Shown: piece after piece, positions 1 through 5,342 of the stretch | How the letters are laid out: every line of letters starts with the position of its first letter | Numbering within the stretch: position 1 is the first letter of the stretch | Origin: JBDNIO01 sp041688215 | GTDB lineage: Bacteria > Pseudomonadota > Gammaproteobacteria > Nevskiales > Salinisphaeraceae | NCBI GenBank assembly: GCA_041688215.1 | Contig: JBDNIO010000194.1 | Location: forward strand, 1-7,757 | Reading direction: 5' to 3' | Length of the DNA stretch: 7,757 bases | Translations under genes and position numbers: made by a program | The notes under the pieces: model-generated | Databases searched by the model: none | Told to the model about the DNA's origin: nothing | The model's input: the letters and a program-made list of their open reading frames with translations, nothing else

Positions 1-23
1 CGCTCGAATTTTGCTTTTGACAT
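1..23 (-). CDS. tuf: Elongation factor Tu, first 7 codons (partial, runs off left edge)
   Basis: EF-Tu is the GTPase that delivers aminoacyl-tRNA to the ribosome. Only the start is inside the window: ATG at 23..21, then codons reading MSKAKFE and two bases of an Arg codon. This matches the highly conserved EF-Tu amino terminus (MSKEKFER in E. coli). An AAAAGG ribosome binding site lies at 38..33, nine bases before the ATG. The gene follows tRNA-Tyr, tRNA-Gly and tRNA-Thr on the same strand, the standard gammaproteobacterial tufB context, and this supports an identification that otherwise rests on few residues. Confidence 0.85.
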
Positions 24-84
24 GGTTGCGTGCCTTTTGCTCGGTCGTCGATTAAATCAATGTCTCGTCTTTGTTCGGTCTTTT

Positions 85-158
85 GTGAGGCGTGAGGCGT
101 GAGGCGGAAAAACCCAGGAATTACCCATTGGGCCGCCTCTCACCTTTCGTCTCACGTC
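85..158. repeat. Imperfect inverted repeat built on three GTGAGGC units
   Basis: Three perfect tandem copies of the 7-mer GTGAGGC occupy 85-105. After an A-rich loop, partly complementary sequence (CCGCCTCTCAC at 133-143 and CGTCTCACG at 148-156) can fold back on them. The element lies in the untranslated leader between tRNA-Thr and tuf. The copies on the right arm are less regular than those on the left. Its function is unknown; it could be a mobile intergenic repeat or an RNA structure in the tuf leader. Confidence 0.6.
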
Positions 159-160
159 TT

Positions 161-262
161 GGCACACGGATGTGCCAACGGCCGGTTTACCGGCCGGTAG
201 CAACAAGGAAACCGCGTTTTCTTGTTGCGTTCCGCAAGTAGGGCAGGAGCCCTATCTTGCGG
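161..262 (-). other. Array of four back-to-back stem-loops in the tRNA-Thr/tuf spacer
   Basis: Four near-contiguous hairpins follow each other. GGCACA/TGTGCC at 161-176 has a 4-nt loop. CGGCCGG/CCGGCCG at 179-196 has a TTTA loop. GCAACAAG/CTTGTTGC at 200-228 can be extended by AAA/TTT inside. The last, at 232-262, has two stacked stems (CCGCAAG/CTTGCGG and TAGGGC/GCCCTA) separated by one bulged T, giving 13 pairs. On the minus-strand transcript the strongest one begins nine bases after the CCA end of tRNA-Thr. None is followed by a clear U-run, so they do not look like simple terminators. Processing, stability or regulation of tuf mRNA are possible roles (inference). Confidence 0.7.
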
Positions 263-270
263 GATCAATG

Positions 271-345
<75 letters not shown>

Positions 346-357
346 AAAATTCAGGTC

Positions 358-431
358 ACAGATAACAGGTTACAGGGAACAGCAAGAAAAACGGCGCGCC
401 AGCGCCACCATCCCTGTAACCTGTTATCTGT
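358..431. repeat. Perfect 21-bp inverted repeat with inner hairpin, tRNA-Thr/tRNA-Gly spacer
   Basis: The arms at 358-378 and 411-431 are exact reverse complements over 21 bases and are built of ACAGG-like units. The 32-base loop contains a second small hairpin, GGCGC-GCCA-GCGCC. A related element with the same inner hairpin sits in the next tRNA spacer (531-620). The arms differ between the two copies but stay paired within each, which suggests that the fold matters. It may act in processing of the tRNA precursor or be an intergenic mobile repeat. Confidence 0.9.
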
Positions 432-450
432 AAACCTGTAACCTATCTCT

Positions 451-524
<74 letters not shown>

Positions 525-530
525 GTATTT

Positions 531-620
531 ACAGGGCACAGGTTACAGGGAAACAGGGAACAGAAAAACAAACGGCGCGTCAGCGCCACAATCCCTGTCC
601 CCTGTAACCTGTTGCCCTGT
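531..620. repeat. Near-perfect ~29-bp inverted repeat with inner hairpin, tRNA-Gly/tRNA-Tyr spacer
   Basis: The arm at 531-559 pairs with 592-620, with only a one-base shift in two places. The loop again carries a GGCGC-GTCA-GCGCC hairpin, the counterpart of the one in the 358-431 element. The part of the arm reading GATA in the first element reads GGGC here, and the opposite arm has changed to match (TATC to GCCC). The two spacers are therefore related copies with compensatory changes. Confidence 0.85.
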
Positions 621-631
621 ACCCTAATATC

Positions 632-716
<85 letters not shown>

Positions 717-760
717 CTCAACGGCCCCGCAGTTAACCTCTGGGCCGCAAAGAGCCGCGT

Positions 761-789
761 ATTCTTGTGAAATGGCGCGCGAATGTCAA
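761..789 (-). promoter_or_regulatory. Sigma-70 promoter of the tRNA-tuf operon
   Basis: On the minus strand a perfect TTGACA -35 box (789..784) is followed after 17 bases by AAGAAT as a -10 box (766..761, four of six consensus positions). The sequence just after the -10 box is GC-rich (ACGCGGCTC), as in stringently controlled stable-RNA promoters. It lies 44 bases before the 5' end of tRNA-Tyr. No other gene on this strand starts between here and the tRNA. Confidence 0.7.
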
Positions 790-926
790 CCATTTACGCA
801 CGCAGTGGCCGATATTCAGGCGTAGTTTTTTCTCTCCCGCACTTCAGGCGCACACACTGCGGCCGATTTCCTGACTTGAACGCGCAAGAGTGAAAAATAG
901 TCTGCATGACTGCGGCCGCGCCACAC

Positions 927-1085
927 ATGAACAACAACATGAATATTCTGCTGGTGGAGGATTCCCGCGCGGATGCCCGCCTGATCCAGATATTGCTGGG
1001 CAACACCGATGCCCCGCTAAACATCGAGCACGTCGAGATCGATTCGATGGCTGTACCACCAGGGAGCGAATGGTTCCATGGCTAA
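927..1085 (+). pseudogene. Response-regulator receiver domain, truncated 5' stub
   Basis: A 52-codon frame starts at ATG 927 (in-frame ATG also at 906). Its first ~37 residues are typical of a CheY-like receiver domain: strand 1 followed by the acidic pocket (NILLVEDS) and helix 1 (ADARLIQILL). The phosphorylated Asp of strand 3 and everything after it are missing. The frame runs into unrelated sequence near 1040-1058, which is the antisense of a ParE-type toxin, and stops at 1085. No good ribosome binding site is visible. It may once have been the partner of the H-NOX/kinase pair that lies inverted beside it, but its full identity cannot be recovered. Confidence 0.7.
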
Positions 1086-1239
1086 GTGGAGCAAACTCCG
1101 GGAACCGCCGAATTTGGTCAATTGATTTCTGGACTTGCTCCAAAAACTCCAAGCCCTTGCCTTGCTGGGCTAATTCGTAATAGTCAACTTCTTTTGCGAG
1201 TTCTTGTTCAGCAAGCGGATGGAATACGTAAGGCAGCAT
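1050..1239 (-). pseudogene. ParE/RelE-type toxin, amino-terminal two thirds
   Basis: ParE-type toxins are ~95-100-residue proteins that poison gyrase or cleave mRNA and are neutralised by a co-encoded antitoxin. From ATG 1239 about 62 residues fit the family: the FHPLAEQEL start, a helix with VDYYE, and the PEFAPLSHGTIR stretch before the central strand. After VV the frame enters antisense response-regulator sequence (boundary about 1040-1058), so the carboxy-terminal strands with the conserved basic and aromatic residues are lost. The frame stays open to 844, giving a chimeric 131-codon ORF. The start overlaps the antitoxin stop (TGATG), a normal coupled toxin-antitoxin arrangement. Confidence 0.75.
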
Positions 1240-1481
1240 CAACTTCCATAACGATCACGCAGCCACCCAAAAACGGCATCCCCGGGCATGCCTTGCGTCG
1301 TGCCTGATTCCATTTCCGCATCACGACGTTCGGCCTCGGCAAGCCATAACTACTCAATCTCGCGCTCGGGCAAATTTTCCATACTCTGAACCAACGAATG
1401 CGTAAGCTGAACGCGCGCTTGCGGCCGCAGCGCCAGAGCAGCCTCCAGAATGGATTCTATAGCAGACGTTTGCGTAGCCAT
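1239..1481 (-). pseudogene. Addiction-module antitoxin, interrupted by in-frame TAG
   Basis: From ATG 1481 to TGA 1241..1239 there is one continuous 80-codon frame broken only by TAG at 1352..1350 (codon 44). The part before the stop (helical, ending LPEREIE) and the part after it (LWLAEAERRDAEMESG, then PGDAVF and LRDRYGS) together match the layout of the small addiction-module antitoxins that precede ParE toxins, which usually read WLxEAERR...G...P..EVF. The TGA overlaps the toxin ATG, supporting a former two-gene operon. Truncation at 43 residues would remove the toxin-binding carboxy half. It is not found by ordinary ORF calling because of the stop. Confidence 0.75.
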
Positions 1482-1513
1482 TTACTGAGTCAACACTTCA
1501 TCTCGCGGCATAC

Positions 1514-2392
1514 CTATCCCTGCTGGGCTTGCTTCAAGCCAAAAAAGAAACGCGTCCCCGCGCCAGGCTACGACTCCACCCCTATCCTGCCCCCCCCGTG
1601 GCGCTCGACTATCTTCTTGCATATGGCCAGGCCTATACCCGTGCCCGGGTACTCGTCTTGGGTATGCAAACGCCGGAATATGACGAAGATTTTTTCCAGA
1701 TGCGCAACGTCGATGCCAATCCCGTTGTCCTGAATTGAAATCTGCCACTCATCGCCTTGCTCGCGTGTGGATATTTCCACGCGCGGACGCTGACCGGCGG
1801 GCACAAACTTCATGGCATTGGTTATCAGATTCGCCAAAAGCTGCTTCAGTTGCGATTCGTCGCCCCATACTTGCGGCAGCTCGCCCACCACCCACTCAGC
1901 GCCGGTGGTCTGAATATCCGTGCGCAGGTCATCGCGTACGGCCTCCACTACCTGCCCCAGGCGCACGGGAGCAAATTCGCGGCCACGTGTTTCCAACCGC
2001 GACAAATCCAGCAGGTCGTTGATCAGCGCGTGCATGGACTTCGCGCCCGCGCTTATGAATCCCAGAAATTCCTGACCATTTTCGTCCAGCTGGTCCCCGC
2101 ACTGGTCCTGCAACAAGCGTGAAAAACTCACGATATTACGCAGCGGCGCCTGTAAATCGTGGGAAGCCACATACGCAAACTGCTGCAATTCATCATTCGA
2201 GCGTGCGCGTGCTGCCGCCTGATCCGCCAGATCGCGCTCTATGCGCTGGCGCTCGGAAATTTCCTCTTCCAGCCTTTGATTACGCTGGTAAAGCTCCCTG
2301 CTTTTGGCCTCCAGCAAGGTCTCTACCTCGCGCCGGGCGCGCTGCTCGCGGGCAATTTTACGGCGCAGCAGTTCCAGCGCGTCTTCACTCAC
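1514..2392 (-). pseudogene. H-NOX-associated sensor histidine kinase (HnoK-like), in-frame TAG near the end
   Basis: In known systems this type of cytosolic kinase autophosphorylates unless NO-bound H-NOX inhibits it, and passes phosphate to a response regulator. The start is GTG 2392, overlapping the H-NOX stop as GTGA (translational coupling). Residues 1-60 form a charged coiled coil. The H-box VASHDLQAPLRN has His78, the N-box LLANLITNAMKF has Asn192, G1 is DNGIG (222-226), the F-box is near 235 and G2 is PGTGIGL (249-255). TAG at 1570..1568 cuts the frame after residue 274 (VES). The same frame continues PGAGTRFFFGLK, the normal last strand of the ATPase domain, to a second TAG at 1516..1514. 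All catalytic motifs precede the first TAG, so a shortened kinase of 274 residues could still be made; stability without the last strand is doubtful. A run of eight G (1597..1590) adds a third glycine to the usual RHGG motif. Confidence 0.85.
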
Positions 2393-2916
2393 GCGGCAGT
2401 ATCCGCCCGGGTTAGATAAAACTGCGCCGCGGTGCCCTGCCCCTGCGATAAATCCTGCATGCTCACTGCAATGGCCTCCCCAAAATGCTCGATACAACCC
2501 AGCACCAAACCATGCGCAAACTGTGCAAATGGCCGCGCCGAGTGGTAAATCATAACTAGCCGGTCATTCCCGACTAGCTCGGTTTCAAACGTGGGCAACT
2601 CCGCATCCGGGTAAAGTTTACGCACCTCCACGTGAACGTAGGATTCAATCCCGGTTAAAAACTAACCGTAATGTGCCACAAACAACCGCAGAAACACCCA
2701 GCGCCCGAACACCTGCAAGAGCTCATCCGCCGGAATATCAGAGGTTTCCGACAAGGCCACCACCAGCCGCACCATTTCGCCGTGGTGATAATTGCCCACC
2801 GAGGTATAAGCCCCCTCGTTTTCCGGCGCCGCCTGTCCCAGGATTCGCTCGACAGTGGCAAGTCCAAAACGCTCTTCCACCATTTCCAGAAATTCGGTAA
2901 AAATCATCCCTTTCAT
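2389..2916 (-). pseudogene. H-NOX heme-nitric oxide/oxygen binding protein, interrupted by in-frame TAG
   Basis: H-NOX proteins bind heme and sense NO (or O2), then control a partner kinase. The start is ATG 2916 (MKGMIFTEF), with AAGGGG six bases upstream. Residues 1-84 match the amino half of Vibrio-type H-NOX (TSVGNYHHGEMV, then ELLQVFGRWVF). Codon 85 is TAG (2664..2662). The frame then continues FLTGIESYVHVEVRKLYPD, with the proximal heme ligand His95, and the YxSxR motif that holds the heme propionates is Tyr124-Ser126-Arg128. The His-to-Tyr-Ser-Arg spacing (29, 31, 33) equals that of the family reference (His102, Tyr131, Ser133, Arg135). About 7-9 residues appear to be missing next to the TAG, so a small in-frame deletion likely occurred there. 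Without readthrough no heme ligand is made in the first fragment. A GTG at 2631 could restart only after His95. Confidence 0.88.
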
Positions 2917-3010
2917 GTGTATCCCCTTATGCGGCCATCTCGGGCTTTCCGTTGGTTGTTATCGGCCGGGCATCAGCACATCAAATAGCTCATTCAAGCC
3001 ACGTGCTGTT

Positions 3011-3055
3011 TGCCAAGAATACAATGCCCCGTTCGCCATAAGGCATTATTTGGCA
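3011..3055. repeat. Imperfect inverted repeat TGCCAA...AATGCC / GGCATT...TTGGCA
   Basis: Two 6-bp blocks pair with each other (3011-3016 with 3050-3055, and 3023-3028 with 3042-3047), separated by unequal internal loops (6 and 2 bases) and a 13-base terminal loop. This bulged, two-block pattern could be a small hairpin of a degraded mobile element; its role is unknown. Confidence 0.45.
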
Positions 3056-3064
3056 CCGATGGCC

Positions 3065-3096
3065 CGACCAATCGAGTCTGACCCCTTGGTCGTTTT
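3065..3096 (+). terminator. Weak terminator-like hairpin followed by TTTT
   Basis: CGACCAA (3065-3071) pairs with TTGGTCG (3086-3092) around a 14-base loop, and TTTT follows at 3093-3096. The stem is short, the loop large and the T-run minimal, and no plus-strand gene ends just before it. It may only be a remnant repeat. Confidence 0.2.
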
Positions 3097-3171
3097 CGGA
3101 GTAGTCCCCATAGATTATATGCATCCACAGTAGATTCTCGGTAATATACGGGCCCAGCCAGGAGAAAGCTC

Positions 3172-3277
3172 ATGGGCAATTTGGCTACAGTAACGCAAGC
3201 TGGACGCGTCGGACGCTCTGCCCGAACGTGTAGCCGCACTAAGCCGCACACTGGATAATCTCAAGCGTTTGCGATAA
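3172..3277 (+). pseudogene. Short unrecognised ORF, apparently frameshifted
   Basis: ATG 3172 has a good ribosome binding site (AGGAG at 3160-3164, seven bases away) and opens with MGNLATVTQ, but soon becomes an arginine-rich, unlikely sequence ending at 3258. In another frame, 3194-3277 reads a protein-like 27-residue end (KLDASDALPERVAALSRTL, then DNLKRLR and TAA) with heptad-like helix character. The two halves would join with a single-base shift near 3194. I do not recognise the family. It could be a small gene broken by one indel or a remnant of a larger one. Confidence 0.3.
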
Positions 3278-3282
3278 GCGCG

Positions 3283-3525
3283 CTAATTATCTGTGGCTGA
3301 CTGCCGGCCTTTATCCCGATAAAACCATGCCCCCAGCGCCGGCAACAGAATAATCGCGCCGACCATATTTACCAGGAACAAAAACGCCAGCAGCAGGCCC
3401 ATATCGGCCTGGTATTTCAGCGCCGACATGGTCCAGGTGGCAACACCGACAGACATGCTAATAGCGGTGAATACGATGGGGCTGCCGCGGTCGTGCATGG
3501 AACGGCGGAAGGCTTCGCTGGTTTC
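3283..3525 (-). pseudogene. MMPL/RND-superfamily transporter, carboxy-terminal remnant
   Basis: The last ~79 residues of an MMPL-type RND transporter are present: a cytoplasmic EAFRRSMHDRG segment, a helix from PIVFTAISMSVGVATW, QADMGLLLAF, and a final helix FLFLVNMVGAIILLPALGAW ending in a basic tail and TAG 3285..3283. These match the last two transmembrane helices of the pumps encoded with DUF1302 and DUF1329 proteins, which are just upstream on the same strand here. The first ~90% of the gene is missing. The fragment is joined in frame to an hsdM fragment near 3525, giving an artificial 122-residue ORF (3651..3283). Confidence 0.8.
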
Positions 3526-3719
3526 GTCGATAGCGTCGAACCGGATGCCGTCGTGCTGCAGAATCTTATCCGCAAACAACTGCATGCGCTCGGATAAGTA
3601 TTTATAAAAAATAAACCCGAGGATGTAATCGCGAAAGTCATTCGCGCCCATCTTGCCGCGCAGGGTGTTGGCGATGTTCCAGAGCTGGGTTTGCAGTTGT
3701 TTTTATGTTCTTCGGTCAT
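3522..3719 (-). pseudogene. hsdM: Type I restriction-modification methyltransferase subunit, amino-terminal remnant
   Basis: HsdM is the adenine methyltransferase subunit of type I R-M systems. ATG 3719 begins MTEEHKN, then the frame is lost. One additional A in the run at 3704..3700 would restore it to read LWNIANTLRGKMGANDF, then RDYILGFIFYKYLSERM, the conserved HsdM amino-terminal helical domain. The match stops around residue 65 (near 3525), where MMPL sequence takes over. No methyltransferase catalytic motif remains, and no hsdS or hsdR is seen in the window. Upstream (3809..3720) the frame is open without a start or known family, and the rest up to the MFS stop holds no gene I can support. 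Confidence 0.8.
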
Positions 3720-3942
3720 GCGTGCGGCAATACTTTGGTGCGGATAAATCCAGGCACGCAGATTAGCATCGACGCGCTGCGGCGCGAAGTCGCGTGGGGC
3801 TTGTGCGATTTACTACCCTAGCCGTAACCTTGCTTGACCGCACTGTGACACATTGACTGCAAAAGCTCGCTCGGAGCGCTGGCTGATCACGCTTGTGCTT
3901 ATCAGTTCTCCGTTACCTGCTATCCGGGCTGAATTGATGCGT

Positions 3943-5187
3943 TTATCCGGGTGTGTCGGATACCTGATCATCAAGTCGCCCATGCAAGGGCGAAACGAAG
4001 AGTACGAAAAGCATGGCAACGCCGACCATACTCATGAACAACACAAAGGCGGTATCGTAGTTGCCCCCTGTATCGTAGGCACGCCCCGCATAAACAATGC
4101 TCAACAAACTTATGAACATTATTATGAGCTGCATACAGCCCATTACTGTGCCGTAGGAAGTACGACCAAAATGATCGGCTACCAGAGCCTGCCAAACCGG
4201 AAATTCTCCGCCAACGGCGACTCCACCGATAGCTAGTGCCACTACCAACACCGGCAGGGCCGGGGCAGTGAGTAAAAAGAGCAATTGCATCATGATAAAG
4301 CCCATGATCACCAGCAGCAGCCAGCGTTTTTCTACCCGATCAGCGATCATGCCGAAAGCCAGCTTGCCCAGTATTGAGGAAAAGCTGATCAGGGCAACCA
4401 GCCATGCCGCATGTTGCGCGTTGATGCCCAGGTCCAGCGCGTAAGGTACCAGCGATGCCAGCACCGCCTGATTGACCGCAAAGGTAAGGCCAATAGCCAG
4501 AGTGAGGCACCAGAAATTGCGGTTTACAAGTATTTGCCGGTATGACCACGCCCGCTCGTCGCGACTTTCGCCGTCTGCGTCGGCAGGTCTGGTATCGCCG
4601 TCCGGCAACAGTCCCCTATCCTGCGGCCTGTCAGTGACCGCCAGGAGTGACGTGACGCTTACCAGCACGGTGATAGCAACACCCTGTAGAAGTAGCGCGC
4701 CGCGCCAGCCGAATAATTCCAGGTTGAATCCTATGGCAGGCACAAGCAGTGTCCCGCCAAGCGAGGTCGCCACAGAGGTAATGCCCAGCGCTCGGCCTCG
4801 GCGCCGAATAAACCAGCGTGATACAACGGTCGCCGCAGAGAGCGGGCCGATGGCCCCCGCACCAGGGCCCACCATGAACAAAAGCAGCGCAGCCATTAAC
4901 CAGACAGATTGTGCCAACCCCAGACCGATTAGCCCCGCGCCCATAAGAAACGCGCCTATAACGAGTACATAACGCACTGGAAAACGGTCCAGTAGCCTGC
5001 CAATCACCGGCGCGGACCACCCCATGCCCAGCAGAATAAGCACTAACCCGATATTGGTACTCGCCCGTGATAACCCAAATTCCTCGCTGACTGGAACCAC
5101 AAAGAGCCCGAACGCGTAGGACGTACTGCCGATCGCGAACATCTCGGCGACAAACACCGCGGCAACGACCCACCACCCGTGGAACAC
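3943..5187 (-). CDS. MFS transporter, oxalate/formate antiporter or monocarboxylate type
   Basis: This is an inner-membrane major facilitator, 414 residues from GTG 5187 to TAA 3945..3943, with twelve hydrophobic helices in two halves. It opens with HGWWVVAAVFVAEMF, typical of the OFA/monocarboxylate branch. The motif-A sequence GRLLDR is at residues 63-68, a basic SRWFIRRRGRALGI segment follows helix 4 at about 123-136, a charged loop near 184-218 separates the halves, and GMIADRVEKRW is the second-half counterpart of motif A. The substrate is probably a small organic acid, but this is inferred from family only. The best translation signal (GGAGG 5229..5225, ATG 5218) is out of frame because of an A7 run at 5211..5205; with six A the protein would begin MSQKTRVRPPVFHGWW. 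The gene may thus be frameshifted, may slip, or may use GTG 5187. It follows DUF1329 after 155 bases. Confidence 0.88.
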   Translation of the reverse strand: MFHGWWVVAAVFVAEMFAIGSTSYAFGLFVVPVSEEFGLSRASTNIGLVLILLGMGWSAPVIGRLLDRFPVRYVLVIGAFLMGAGLIGLGLAQSVWLMAALLLFMVGPGAGAIGPLSAATVVSRWFIRRRGRALGITSVATSLGGTLLVPAIGFNLELFGWRGALLLQGVAITVLVSVTSLLAVTDRPQDRGLLPDGDTRPADADGESRDERAWSYRQILVNRNFWCLTLAIGLTFAVNQAVLASLVPYALDLGINAQHAAWLVALISFSSILGKLAFGMIADRVEKRWLLLVIMGFIMMQLLFLLTAPALPVLVVALAIGGVAVGGEFPVWQALVADHFGRTSYGTVMGCMQLIIMFISLLSIVYAGRAYDTGGNYDTAFVLFMSMVGVAMLFVLFVSPLHGRLDDQVSDTPG

Positions 5188-5215
5188 CGGTGGGCGAACA
5201 CGCGTTTTTTTGCGA

Positions 5216-5229
5216 CATCAACATCCTCC
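5216..5229 (-). promoter_or_regulatory. Strong ribosome binding site and ATG out of frame with the MFS gene
   Basis: GGAGG at 5229..5225 is six bases before ATG 5218..5216, an ideal arrangement. Translation from it enters the 4631-5224 frame through seven A residues and does not give the transporter. Deleting a single A links it directly to the transporter reading frame. GTG 5187 has no comparable binding site. Confidence 0.55.
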
Positions 5230-5342
5230 GGACTCAAGTCGCCCTTCGGCGCGGCCGGCGTTATTTACGCCATGTCGACGCCACAGGCCCGCGCAAACGA
5301 CCATGCATGCACACGCACTGCCAGCGAATACACCTATAACAT

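Larger units (their letters stand above)
2917..3171. other. Intergenic stretch upstream of H-NOX with two inverted repeats, no gene seen
   Basis: Apart from the H-NOX ribosome binding site (2928..2923) and the two inverted repeats listed separately, I see no coding sequence on either strand. The long minus-strand frame across 2994-3251 has no recognisable protein features. I found no convincing -35/-10 pair for H-NOX here; one must lie in this stretch if the operon was transcribed separately. Confidence 0.5.

Noticed and set aside
161..262. Rho-independent terminators between tRNA-Thr and tuf
   Set aside because: The hairpins lack a following T-run on the transcribed strand, and tuf lies downstream in the same operon; termination there would be counterproductive unless regulated.
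844..1242. Full-length novel protein of 131-132 residues
   Set aside because: Only the first ~62 residues are toxin-like; the rest is the antisense of a clear receiver-domain coding sequence, so it is a chimera.
1482..1748. Separate minus-strand ORF covering the kinase end, suggesting a kinase frameshift
   Set aside because: The kinase frame itself continues sensibly (PGAGTRFFFGLK) after the TAG, while this other frame lacks the ATPase G2 sequence. An in-frame stop explains the data better than a frameshift.
1350..2664. Genome-wide reassignment of TAG to an amino acid
   Set aside because: DUF1329 (5345..5343), DUF1302 (6741..6739, right after the barrel's terminal Phe) and the MMPL fragment (3285..3283) end at TAG where family members end, so TAG works as a normal stop here. 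Local readthrough remains open.
3068..3086. Possible remnant of a REP-associated transposase flank (GAGTCTGACCCC motif)
   Set aside because: It is only one short occurrence with no partner copy or transposase in the window, so it is too weak to call.
4631..5237. Minus-strand ORFs starting at 5224 and 5237
   Set aside because: Their bodies are shadow frames of the MFS gene with no protein family character; only the start site at 5218 is of interest.
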